NCBI RefSeq assembly: GCF_000023225.1
Contig: NC_013173.1
Location: 3,040,501-3,104,500 of the forward strand
Direction of reading: 5' to 3'
DNA length: 64,000 nucleotides
Source of the DNA: Desulfomicrobium baculatum DSM 4028
Lineage (GTDB): Bacteria; Desulfobacterota; Desulfovibrionia; Desulfovibrionales; Desulfomicrobiaceae
Below are positions 43,089-51,324 of the stretch, in pieces. Each line of letters opens with the position of its first letter. The first letter of the stretch is position 1. The notes under the pieces are model-generated. The model saw only the letters and a list, made by a program, of their open reading frames with translations. It was not told the DNA's origin and searched no databases. Made by a program: the position numbers and the translations under genes.

Positions 43089-45471
43089 GTTTTTTTCCCA
43101 TTTTTTGTCCACTCAAGCGGGCATTTTCGCTGTGCATGCCGATGACAAGAAGCAGGAGCTGGATCAGCACCGGCCGACACCCGCCCAGCTCGCCCGTGCG
43201 TTTCAATTCCGTGCGGGCTTCGCGCGCGAACTCCATGATGTCCCGTCCGCCGAGCAGCGCGGGGAGCCCGGTACGGCAGAACTGCGCGGGCAGACACCCG
43301 AAATTCTTGACCGTCTCGCAGTCTTCCAGAAGGTAATCGAGGGCTTCGGCAAGATGCGAGCGTCTCAATTCCCCTCTATAGACCTCCTCGGCCCCCATGT
43401 TGAATTCCTGCGCGCGCAGGGCCAGCGGGGTGCGCGCTCCGGCATGCTCCAGAATGCGCCGGGTCAGCTTTCCCCCGGCGCCACGTTCCGGATCCGTGAT
43501 GCGGGCGCGCAGATCGCGCAGAAGATCACCCGCCCCGAAAAGTTCGATCACGTCCCGGCCCTCGGATTCGATGAAATCGAGCAGCGCCATGCGGTACTCC
43601 TGCACATGCACGCGCAGGGTGCCCGGATAGCGATGACTGCCACGGACGCGGGACGCCCTGGATACGAGGTCGAGCAGCAAGGCGTTGCCCGAATCCCGGC
43701 GCACGAAAAAGGTGGGCAGGTTGATGGCCGTGGCAAAAAATATCTGTCGCCGCTCGCTCTCCACTTCCGGACTGTCGGGAATCGAAGACCGGCTGACGCG
43801 GCCGCCGAGCACCAGCTTGCAGGCCAGCGCGCTCAGAAACTGCTGCAGGCGCGCCGCAGGCCGCATGTCCTCTTCCAAAGAATCAAAGAGGCTGTAAAAA
43901 CGGCCCTCGAACCCGGAAAACCCCATCACTTCGAACGAGCGCTGCTTGTAGAGCAGGTAGGTCGACATGGACTCGTGAAAAACGCCCATGGCCGCAAGGT
44001 CGCGCTTCAGCCGCAGGTCGTTGCCGACCTCGCCGTCCAGGGCCGCGCAACGATGGGTGCTCATGAGCGTGGTCATGTAGTCGAGCAGGCGAAAATCCGG
44101 GATGAAGTCGCCGCGCAGGCCAAAAATCCGGGCAATGGTCCTGTCCATCAGCGGCGGGCCGAAGGGGGTCAGGGGGCGGCCACAGACTTTGAGCTTGGCC
44201 TTCTTCTTCCAGCGCCGCCAGATCATGCGCAGGTGGGTGTAATCAAGCTCGTGCGGCAGGAAACCGAGCGCTTTTTCCGGATGGAAATCCTCGAAATCCA
44301 TGCGCATGGGAGCTGCGCTGTAGGTGCCGACAAAAAGCGGCAGAAAATGTTCCACGATCTTGATGACCAGGTCGCCCAGATATTTTTCGTCGGCCGCGCC
44401 GAAATCGCCGCCGCGCATGAGTTCTCCCAAACGCTTGCTGCCAAGGGAGATATGCGTCCCGTTGTTGGCCAGGCAGGTGTTGGAGGTGTTGGGCAGAACG
44501 ACCAGATTGTTGGTCAGGATGCCGGATTCGCGCAGCTTGGCGATGGTGTTCAGCTGACTGCGCGAGAGCATGCGGTGGCACAGGCCCATGTATTCCTTCT
44601 TGGCCTCGCCCCGGTCCCAGCCCGACAGGCACGGGTTCATGAACAGCTCGCGGTAATGGGCGTCGGGGATGATCTCGTTCAGCCGCTTCTGCCGGGCCGG
44701 AGGCAGCGGGGCGAAATAGATCATGGCCCGCTGGCCGTGATCCAGCAGCCCGAACCGTTCATTGGCATGGTCGAGGAGCAGTTGGGACAGCAGGAAACGC
44801 TGGCTGGTTTCCCGGGCGATGCCGCGCCCGCCCTCGAACGCCTCGTTCATGGGCGCGGGATAAAAGGAAAAGGTCTCGGGGGAGGTGTTGTCGTTCAGGA
44901 AATGGCCGAGAAAGGATTCCGCCAGCTTGCGCACCTCGGCGCTCACCCCGGACCCGGCCAGATCGGCCAGGGAGAGCTTCAAAAGATAACTGATGGGGAT
45001 GCGCAGCCAGTCTTCGCCGTCTTTGGCAAAGAAGAAATCCGCGCTGTCTTTCCTGCGCCCGGAGGCCGGATCGCTCTTGTCCGCCAGCAGGTCCCGCTCC
45101 AGGGTGTGGCGGGCAAAGGAGTTCAGCCGGGTCAAGGGAAAGCGCACCCAGCTGTTTTCCCAGACCGCGTCAGGCCCGGCCTGCAGATAGCGTTCAAGCT
45201 CAAGCAGGGTGTGGCTCGAGGTATCCCCGGCCACGGTGCGCCGGGCCACATTCTGGTAGAAACTCGAATCGCGGATGCGCAGCGGCAGATCGACGGATTC
45301 CGGGCTGCCCATGACCGCGACCTGCAATTCGCTCTCGCTTCCGGCCGTGGCGTCGTCAGGGCCAAAAGGGAGCAGGTCCACCAGGCGGTCGTTCCAGACA
45401 CCTTCGAATCCCATCTTCCCGGCCAACCGCCCTTCCATGCCCGCCTGCATCATTGTCGTATCGAATAACAT
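43066..45471 (-). CDS. Large (801-residue) protein of unknown family heading a Pho-linked operon
   Basis: No signal peptide and no clear membrane segment, apart from a C-terminal hydrophobic stretch VLIQLLLLVIGMH. Notable stretches are NLVVLPNTSNTCLANNG, MRMDFEDFHPEKALGFLP, RRWKKKAKLKVCGRPLTPFG and a Cys-containing KNFGCLPAQFCRTGLP. I do not recognise a family. ATG at 45471 has AAGGTGG upstream. It precedes the decarboxylase-like gene by overlap and has Pho-box hexamers upstream, so it is probably a PhoB-induced enzyme or scaffold acting with lipid-type proteins. Confidence 0.8.
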   Translation of the reverse strand: MLFDTTMMQAGMEGRLAGKMGFEGVWNDRLVDLLPFGPDDATAGSESELQVAVMGSPESVDLPLRIRDSSFYQNVARRTVAGDTSSHTLLELERYLQAGPDAVWENSWVRFPLTRLNSFARHTLERDLLADKSDPASGRRKDSADFFFAKDGEDWLRIPISYLLKLSLADLAGSGVSAEVRKLAESFLGHFLNDNTSPETFSFYPAPMNEAFEGGRGIARETSQRFLLSQLLLDHANERFGLLDHGQRAMIYFAPLPPARQKRLNEIIPDAHYRELFMNPCLSGWDRGEAKKEYMGLCHRMLSRSQLNTIAKLRESGILTNNLVVLPNTSNTCLANNGTHISLGSKRLGELMRGGDFGAADEKYLGDLVIKIVEHFLPLFVGTYSAAPMRMDFEDFHPEKALGFLPHELDYTHLRMIWRRWKKKAKLKVCGRPLTPFGPPLMDRTIARIFGLRGDFIPDFRLLDYMTTLMSTHRCAALDGEVGNDLRLKRDLAAMGVFHESMSTYLLYKQRSFEVMGFSGFEGRFYSLFDSLEEDMRPAARLQQFLSALACKLVLGGRVSRSSIPDSPEVESERRQIFFATAINLPTFFVRRDSGNALLLDLVSRASRVRGSHRYPGTLRVHVQEYRMALLDFIESEGRDVIELFGAGDLLRDLRARITDPERGAGGKLTRRILEHAGARTPLALRAQEFNMGAEEVYRGELRRSHLAEALDYLLEDCETVKNFGCLPAQFCRTGLPALLGGRDIMEFAREARTELKRTGELGGCRPVLIQLLLLVIGMHSENARLSGQKMGKKHDASVYS

Positions 45472-45526
45472 GCACACCACCTTGTTTCACTGCCTTGAAC
45501 AGATATATATGAAGGGGATGCGAAGA

Positions 45527-45551
45527 ATCCGTGACCGCACCGTGACAACTT
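45527..45551 (-). promoter_or_regulatory. Pho box for the 801-residue-protein operon
   Basis: On the minus strand TGTCAC (45542-45547) and GGTCAC (45531-45536) are 11 bp apart, 60-75 bp before the start codon. Two repeats are clear; further repeats are degenerate. Confidence 0.55.
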
Positions 45552-45580
45552 TGCCAGCCCTTCGGGGTGGACGACCAGGA

Positions 45581-45609
45581 CTGTCACCCAAACGTCACCG
45601 CGCTGTCAC
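45581..45609 (+). promoter_or_regulatory. Pho box for dedA
   Basis: CTGTCAC, ACGTCAC and CTGTCAC occur at 45581, 45592 and 45603, in exact 11-bp register, 34-60 bp before the dedA start. Confidence 0.7.
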
Positions 45610-45642
45610 GGACATGCGCGAGGCTCACGGCAAGGAAGGGTC

Positions 45643-46191
45643 ATGGAGATGAACACCATTGCCCAATACGGTCCTTTGGCCATCGCGCTGGGCGCTTTCG
45701 TGGAAGGGGAGACGGCGGTGCTTCTGGGCGGGGCGGGCCTGGCGCTGGGGCTGTTCGATTTCTGGACCGTGGTGGGGGCGGCCTTTGCAGGCAGCATGGC
45801 CGGAGATCAATTCTTTTTCTGGCTCGGCAGGCTCAAAGGGGCCGCCTATCTTGCGGGGCATCCGCGCTTCGGGGCCAAGGTCGCCCGCGTCGGCAGCCTG
45901 CTGCTGCGCCACCGCCTGCCGCTCCTTGGCACCTACCGGTTCATCTACGGCATGCGCGGGGTCATCCCCTTTGCCTTTGGCGTGTCGGACCTCTGCTGGC
46001 GCTTCTTTCTTGCCGCCAACCTGTTCACGGCAACGCTATGGTCGCTCCTCATCACCCTGCTCGGGCTTCATGCCGGAAAATTCCTGACCGATCCGACTGT
46101 CGTCGCAAGGCTGCCCCTGTTCGGCGCGGGCGCTGCCCTGCTTTTCGGGCTGGGGATGCTGGTGCGCGGACGCTTCAAGGCCCGGCCCTGA
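45643..46191 (+). CDS. DedA-family membrane protein
   Basis: The 182-residue protein has four to five hydrophobic segments and family motifs FVEGETAVLLGGAGLALG, AGSMAGDQFFFWLGR and RFIYGMRGVIPFAFG. DedA proteins move polyprenyl phosphates or phospholipids across the membrane in the members studied. GGAAGGG precedes the ATG. It faces away from the 801-residue-protein operon and has its own Pho box. Confidence 0.88.
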   Translation: MEMNTIAQYGPLAIALGAFVEGETAVLLGGAGLALGLFDFWTVVGAAFAGSMAGDQFFFWLGRLKGAAYLAGHPRFGAKVARVGSLLLRHRLPLLGTYRFIYGMRGVIPFAFGVSDLCWRFFLAANLFTATLWSLLITLLGLHAGKFLTDPTVVARLPLFGAGAALLFGLGMLVRGRFKARP

Positions 46192-46238
46192 ACGCGGCGG
46201 GTCTGCCGGGTTCCGGGCCATCGACGCAGGATGGAGGT

Positions 46239-47510
46239 TCAGGACGCGACCTCCGGGGAGACAACAAGCGCGGGCGCGGCCTGCGGTGGCGCGAAGCGCG
46301 CCAGTTTTTCCGTACGCATGGGCTTGGTGCCGTCAAAGAAATCGCAGGCCATGTAGTAGCGCAGGTCGGAAAACCAGATGCCGGGCAGATCCGGGCGGGA
46401 CGAGAACCTGCGCATAACCTCCAGCGGGTTGGAGAGTGCCATCCCGAAAGGACCGAGCAACTCGGACGGGTCGCGGAAGCATTCCCATTCGCAGCGCCGA
46501 CAGACCGGCTCGCCGCCCGGCAAATCCGTAAGCTCCCAGAAAGGGCCGAGGTCCTCCGCACTGCGGTAGCCGCACGGATAGGCATGCCCGGCCGTGGCAT
46601 CCACGAAAAAGAAGTCCAGACCTCCGCGACAGGCGTACGTTTGCCCGGCTTCCCCTTCGGTCTGCCGCACAAGGGCGTCCAGTGAGGACAGCGGCGTGAA
46701 GAGGCGAATGCGCGACCTGAAGTCCGGCACGACATCCTTGAGCGCCAGCAACATGGCCCTTTTCTCCTCGGGGCTGAAACGGATGAAGGAGTCCGAGGAT
46801 GTGGCCTGGTAAACGGCACGATCTTCGTCACTCATGGGATAGCAACAATTGGCGATGGTGAAGCCAAGGTTCGTCGCAAACGTGAAAAAGCGCGTAAAGG
46901 CCTCGAAAAAGCCCTGCCGAAATCCGTGCGTATCAAAAGGACCGTGCAAGGCCGGAATGTGGCCACCGCAAAGGCGGTTGATACCCAGGTTGACCGAAGG
47001 GTAAAGGCCGCTGTTGTGAAAAATGGGCAACGCCTTGGCCATGCCCCTCACCACGCCGGGCAGGCCCCGGTTTGTCTCGTGGATGTCCGGGTCGCTGGAA
47101 TCGAGGCTGATCCAGAAATTGCGGATGCCGCTCTCAAGCAATTCATCGGCCGTGCGGCGCATGCGGTCCTCAAAATCCGGGGCCTCGTGGCGCTGAAAGA
47201 TAAAGCCGTTGGTGCCGGTGCGAATGTACGGAATACCGAGTTTTTTGGCGCTGCGGATCATGCCGGTCAGGCGCGGCAGGTCAAGCAGAGGCTCCCCGCC
47301 GGTGAACGAAACGGCCTGCATGCCAAGCCTGGCCACAGTATCGAGAATACGGTCCACGACCTCCGGGTCGAGACTGTGACGGGCAAAGGAATGATCGACG
47401 CTCATGCCGCATTGCACGCACCGCGCATTGCAGCGGGTCGTGATCTGAATCACGGCCTGGCCGGGCAGACGGCCACGGAACAGGGCGCGGCAGGTGGAAA
47501 GAAACTTCAT
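46239..47510 (-). CDS. Radical SAM/SPASM-like enzyme ending the GAK operon
   Basis: The 423-residue protein has CNARCVQC (Cx3Cx2C) at about residues 26-33 for the SAM-linked cluster, FTGGEPLL and a C-terminal cysteine set (ACRGG, YPCGYR, CRRCEWEC) suggesting extra iron-sulfur clusters as in SPASM proteins. The substrate is unknown. ATG at 47510 has AGGAG seven bases upstream, better than the TTG at 47516. It is 47 bp after the HU-like gene on the same strand, so it is probably part of the operon. Confidence 0.82.
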   Translation of the reverse strand: MKFLSTCRALFRGRLPGQAVIQITTRCNARCVQCGMSVDHSFARHSLDPEVVDRILDTVARLGMQAVSFTGGEPLLDLPRLTGMIRSAKKLGIPYIRTGTNGFIFQRHEAPDFEDRMRRTADELLESGIRNFWISLDSSDPDIHETNRGLPGVVRGMAKALPIFHNSGLYPSVNLGINRLCGGHIPALHGPFDTHGFRQGFFEAFTRFFTFATNLGFTIANCCYPMSDEDRAVYQATSSDSFIRFSPEEKRAMLLALKDVVPDFRSRIRLFTPLSSLDALVRQTEGEAGQTYACRGGLDFFFVDATAGHAYPCGYRSAEDLGPFWELTDLPGGEPVCRRCEWECFRDPSELLGPFGMALSNPLEVMRRFSSRPDLPGIWFSDLRYYMACDFFDGTKPMRTEKLARFAPPQAAPALVVSPEVAS

Positions 47511-47557
47511 ATACAAACTCCTGTGACCCTAAAGCCCTTTACATTCCGGACCCGGGC

Positions 47558-47887
47558 TCACGGATTGAGAAGCTCCCGGAGCCCCTTGCACGTCTTGAAA
47601 TGAATCCTCCGGCGAGCCGGAATGGCGATGGTTTCCCCGGTGCGCGGGTTCCGCCCCATGCGCGCGGCATGGAGCATCACGGAAAAGGAACCAAGTCCAG
47701 GCAAAGAGATTCCCTGGCCTTTGGCCAGGGCTTCGCGGATCACCGCGTAGAAGGCCTTTTGGGGGGAAGAATGGGTCGTTTGGGACGTATGGGCTACAGG
47801 GAGCTCCGCATTTCCATAGGTCCCATTCTTCTCATCTTCTTCCACCCCCACCTCTTCCGTCAGCTCATTTTTTTTTTGCTTCGTCAC
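47558..47887 (-). CDS. HU/IHF-family DNA-binding-like protein with an unusual N-terminus
   Basis: The 109-residue protein has the HU C-terminal half: AKGQGISLPGLGSFSVML and GRNPRTGETIAIPARRRIHFK, including the DNA-intercalating NP. The N-terminal helical part is replaced or interrupted by an acidic and Thr/Ser-rich stretch of about 35 residues. The only start is GTG at 47887, overlapping the amphi-Trp gene by 23 bp, or an inner GTG at about 47851. It may bend DNA or serve as a regulator of the operon. Confidence 0.65.
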   Translation of the reverse strand: MTKQKKNELTEEVGVEEDEKNGTYGNAELPVAHTSQTTHSSPQKAFYAVIREALAKGQGISLPGLGSFSVMLHAARMGRNPRTGETIAIPARRRIHFKTCKGLRELLNP

Positions 47888-48176
47888 CCAGCGGACTCGA
47901 AGGCAAAACCGGGGCTTCCAGTTGCGTCGCCACCGGGGTCAGCGGCTGCATTTTGTTCGGGACCCAGGAAAGCTTGAGCTCAAGCTTCTCCTTGTCGCTT
48001 TTCTGTTTTATTTCGAGCTCCGCCTCGATGCTGTCCGAAGGCCGCAGGATGAGGGGCCGCTCTTCGTTGTCGAGAATGAGTGTGCCCTGCCTTAGGCCCG
48101 CGAGCACGGTTTCCAGATACGCGACCAGATCATCCCTGGTCATGATGTTCCTTGATTTGAGCTTGTCTTTTCCCAT
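47865..48176 (-). CDS. Amphi-Trp domain protein (GAK operon)
   Basis: The 103-residue protein shows the amphi-Trp layout: a helix (DDLVAYLETVLAGLRQGTLIL), beta strands and a final KLELKLSWV in which Trp closes an amphipathic strand. AAAGGAGG precedes the ATG. Amphi-Trp proteins recur in GAK loci; their molecular role is not known. A second copy lies upstream at 52971. Confidence 0.72.
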   Translation of the reverse strand: MGKDKLKSRNIMTRDDLVAYLETVLAGLRQGTLILDNEERPLILRPSDSIEAELEIKQKSDKEKLELKLSWVPNKMQPLTPVATQLEAPVLPSSPLGDEAKKK

Positions 48177-48195
48177 AAAATCCTCCTTTTAAGTA

Positions 48196-49386
48196 TCACG
48201 CCAGGGATATGAGGGCCTGGCAGAGCAGATGCGGATCGATGACGCCGGTGTTCGTGTCGGTCAGGGGAGTTTTGATGATCTGGATGCCCAGCGAAGCCAG
48301 CTCCCGCTGCGGATTCTTCGTGTCCGGATAGTTCACGGACGGATCAAGCAGGACAAAATCGAGAACATCGCTGATGGCGATGCTGTCCGGGGCGTCGGCC
48401 CGCAGATGACGCAGCAGGGTCCGGACCTGACCCGCCAGAGACAGCCCGATCGATTCGGGGTCTTCGAACGTGTTGGGGATGAACACCTTGGGACAGGGCG
48501 TCTGACTCACGGCCTGCCCGACTCCGCGGGGCAGCAGGTTGGCGACGACGGAGCTGTAAAAGCTGCCCACCGGGTAGCAGATGAGGTCCGCGCCCTGAAT
48601 GGCCCTTCGGATCTTGTCGCGGATGAGCGGACGCACCGGGGCGTTGCCCTTGGCCGGATCGACAAGGGACAGCTCGGACACGGCGCGGGTCAGAGGGGGA
48701 GTGTCCTTGCCGGTCAGCAGATGCTGTCCGACGAGATGCCCCCCGCCCTCCAGCACGGCCCGGAGTTGCAGGTTGGAATTGATCAGCAGGCGAACTTCCC
48801 CTCGCACCTGAACCAGTTTGGAATAGATGTAGACAATGGGGTCGATGTGCCGCCTGTTCTCAAGATACCCGGCGGTCAGGATGAGGTTGCCGACGCTCGC
48901 CCCGCGCAGGTCGAAATCCGGGCCAATGGATTTCTCGAAGAGCTGCAGATGATGGCGGATGATCTTGCGCATGGGATCCGACACCCGGGTGATCAGCGGG
49001 TGACTGCCCCCGACCAGGGCGGAGAGTTCGTCCTGCAGCTGTTCCGGACTGGCGGTCCTCGGCAGGCGGTGGGCAAAAAGCTCGAAAATTTCCGGGTATC
49101 CGTGCAGGGTGCGGTCTGCCAGGGCCATGAGCCGATTGCGCAGGTCGCCCACGGCCGGCATGTCGAAATAGCGGCGCAGCACGGCCGAACTGCCGCCGGA
49201 ATCAAACGGCGTGACCAGATGCACGGAGTTGTGGGTGTATCCGACCAGGGCCTGGCTGGTTTCCTTCAGGGCCGTGCCGCCGGTGAAAAACAGGATTCGC
49301 GGCCCGAGGTCGGGGCTGCGTTGCGCCCTGGCCACGCGCACCGGATCAGGGACATTGACCTCCCGGGTGACCCGTATCGCCGTCAT
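48196..49386 (-). CDS. GAK system CofD-like protein
   Basis: The 396-residue protein has the CofD/YvcK-type N-terminus ILFFTGGTALKETSQAL and TPFDSGGSSAVLRR, then DLRGASVGNLILTAGY and DLICYPVGSFYSSVVANLLP. It belongs to the group called CofD-related protein of the GAK system. True CofD transfers a phospholactyl group; here the reaction is unknown. It overlaps the HprK-related kinase gene by ATGA. Confidence 0.85.
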   Translation of the reverse strand: MTAIRVTREVNVPDPVRVARAQRSPDLGPRILFFTGGTALKETSQALVGYTHNSVHLVTPFDSGGSSAVLRRYFDMPAVGDLRNRLMALADRTLHGYPEIFELFAHRLPRTASPEQLQDELSALVGGSHPLITRVSDPMRKIIRHHLQLFEKSIGPDFDLRGASVGNLILTAGYLENRRHIDPIVYIYSKLVQVRGEVRLLINSNLQLRAVLEGGGHLVGQHLLTGKDTPPLTRAVSELSLVDPAKGNAPVRPLIRDKIRRAIQGADLICYPVGSFYSSVVANLLPRGVGQAVSQTPCPKVFIPNTFEDPESIGLSLAGQVRTLLRHLRADAPDSIAISDVLDFVLLDPSVNYPDTKNPQRELASLGIQIIKTPLTDTNTGVIDPHLLCQALISLA

Positions 49387-50453
49387 GCGCCCTCCAGCAG
49401 ACGCAGGCAGCCGGCGGCGGCCTGGTCAAAGTCCACGCCCCCGCTGATCTCGAAAACCCTGCACCCGCGCAGCGCCCTGGCATAGTCCTCGGCCGTTGGC
49501 GCATAGCCGTTTTCGGCGGCGAAAAAAAGGCCGGTATCCTTCATGAAGGCTTCCAGCAGATCGTGCCGCTCGTTTATGTCGATTTCCCCGATGCGCGTGG
49601 GCGAGCCGTCCCGGTGCCAGTTCAGCAGCACCAGATAGCGCATGGGACACTGCAGGATGAATCGGTCCGGACCAAAGAGCTGGTCGATGAGCGCGTCGTA
49701 TTTATGCTCCAGGCTCCAGAGCTCCTCCGGGGACAGGCTTTGGAACCGCGCCGTGTCCTCGGGAGAGATTATGCCTGTCAGATCGGGATTGTGCAGCGCG
49801 GTGCCGGGATTGATGCGCGGATGCTTGGCCACGCCGAACATGACCGGACCGGGCGTTCCCGGGCTGATCATCAAACGGTCGTTGCTGACAAAGGTCACGC
49901 CCTTGCTGACCAGATGCAGGGCCAGGGTGGACTTGCCCATGCCCGAAAACCCGGCCATGGCCATGCCGGTCTCGCACACGGCCACGCCGGCGGCGTGGGC
50001 GAGGAGGCAGCCGTCGTTCAGCTTGCGCTCGATGAAGCGGTTGTTGATGAAATTGACGACCTGGTTGGGATTGGCTTCGCAGTCGCCCACGGCCAGATTC
50101 TCTCCTTTCCCGAACAGAAAGTGCATGCCGGTCAGGCGCTTGCGGATGACCCGCCCGCCTTCGATGTCGACCCACTCCTCCTTGATCTTGGTCTTGCCCG
50201 GATCCGGCTGTTTGACCTGAAAGGAAAGCCCCAGATCCGGGACCTTAGCCTGCAAAGCCGTGATGGTGATGTCCGCGTTTGCCGCCGACCTCAGAAAGGG
50301 CGCAAAATACGTGGTCAGTTCCCGGGCCAGATTCGCGGAGTTGGTCATGACCCGAAAGCGGCAGTCGCCCATGCTCAGAAAGACCTGATGCGGTGTCGCG
50401 ATTCCGGCGCTCAAGAGACTCACGAGCTTGGCCAGACTGGTATCATCGTTCAC
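49383..50453 (-). CDS. HprK-related kinase B (GAK system)
   Basis: The 356-residue protein has Walker A GFSGMGKST at about 168-176 and the HprK-like HAAGVAV and FVSNDRLMI segments. Family: HprK-related kinase B, the kinase of GAK loci. It probably phosphorylates a protein or small molecule; no HPr protein is encoded nearby. The start is GTG at 50453 with GGAG seven bases upstream, inside the end of the ATP-grasp gene (11-bp overlap), so translation is coupled. The longer open frame to 50675 is rejected. Confidence 0.85.
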   Translation of the reverse strand: MNDDTSLAKLVSLLSAGIATPHQVFLSMGDCRFRVMTNSANLARELTTYFAPFLRSAANADITITALQAKVPDLGLSFQVKQPDPGKTKIKEEWVDIEGGRVIRKRLTGMHFLFGKGENLAVGDCEANPNQVVNFINNRFIERKLNDGCLLAHAAGVAVCETGMAMAGFSGMGKSTLALHLVSKGVTFVSNDRLMISPGTPGPVMFGVAKHPRINPGTALHNPDLTGIISPEDTARFQSLSPEELWSLEHKYDALIDQLFGPDRFILQCPMRYLVLLNWHRDGSPTRIGEIDINERHDLLEAFMKDTGLFFAAENGYAPTAEDYARALRGCRVFEISGGVDFDQAAAGCLRLLEGA

Positions 50454-51315
50454 GAATCTTCTCCATGACGTAATCGGTGTACATGGCCGCCGCATCGAGC
50501 CCGCAGGCATCCTGGATGCCGCGGAACCCGCCGAAGGCGGAAACCTCGAAGACAACCGGGCCAGTGGCCGCTTCCACCACATCGACGCAGGTGAAATCCA
50601 GGTCGAAAAGGGCCTGGGCCTGTTCGGCCGTGCGCAGGGCCTCGGGCGAAGGCGTCGCCGGAGCGTATTTGCCACCCGACTCGGTGGTCGTGTTCCAGGC
50701 CCCGGTGCCGCAGCGGGCGTAGGTGGTCAGATATTTGCCGCCGAGAAAAACAATGCCCAGATCCTGCCCAGGCAGCTCGATCTTCCGCTGCATGTACATG
50801 ATGGGATTTTCCGCGTGGAAAGCCTCAATGGCGAGGCGTGCCCCGGCGCCATGTTCAATGACCGTCATGCCCCGGGCCTTTGACGTGAAAAGCGGTTTGA
50901 AAACGGCCGCGCCGTAGCGCTGCACCGCGCCCAGCGCCTCGTCCACGGATTCGGTGATGGTCGTGGGCGGCATGGGAATGTCTCCCAGGCGCAGGGTCAC
51001 GGTGCAGCTCAGCCGGTCCAGGACCCGCATGATGGACATGGGCGAAGAGAAAATGGGCAGCCCGCGCTGCGCCAGAAAGCGCAGCACCTCAAGCCTGTCG
51101 AGAAGATCCGGGGAATAGCGCGCTCCGATCTTCTTGATGATCAGGCCGTCAAGCCCGCCCAGATCGACTCCCTCGGTCCAAACCTTGCCCGCGTCCAGAT
51201 CCATGCAGACCTGCTCCATATCCACCAGCAGGCGGAATCCGGTCTTGGCGGCCACCGTGTCCGCAAGAAGTTCCGAAGACCACCCGCCGCGCGTACCGAC
51301 CACTCCTATCTTCAT
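50443..51315 (-). CDS. GAK system ATP-grasp enzyme
   Basis: The 290-residue RimK-like ATP-grasp protein begins MKIGVVGTRGGWSSELLAD and has AVFKPLFTSKARGM, ELPGQDLGIVFLGGKYL and VVFEVSAFGGFRGIQDACG, matching the ATP-binding and metal-binding (E-x-N-like region) parts. It would ligate a carboxylate to an amine or thiol. Substrate unknown. It lies 9 bp after the PhoU-kinase fusion gene. Confidence 0.85.
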   Translation of the reverse strand: MKIGVVGTRGGWSSELLADTVAAKTGFRLLVDMEQVCMDLDAGKVWTEGVDLGGLDGLIIKKIGARYSPDLLDRLEVLRFLAQRGLPIFSSPMSIMRVLDRLSCTVTLRLGDIPMPPTTITESVDEALGAVQRYGAAVFKPLFTSKARGMTVIEHGAGARLAIEAFHAENPIMYMQRKIELPGQDLGIVFLGGKYLTTYARCGTGAWNTTTESGGKYAPATPSPEALRTAEQAQALFDLDFTCVDVVEAATGPVVFEVSAFGGFRGIQDACGLDAAAMYTDYVMEKIRER

Positions 51316-51324
51316 AAGCGATTC

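Noticed and set aside
43087-45468. Plus-strand frame of 793 codons opposite the 801-residue-protein gene
   Set aside because: The sense strand is favoured by the ribosome binding site, overlap with the decarboxylase-like gene, Pho box and normal composition. The opposite frame is low-complexity.
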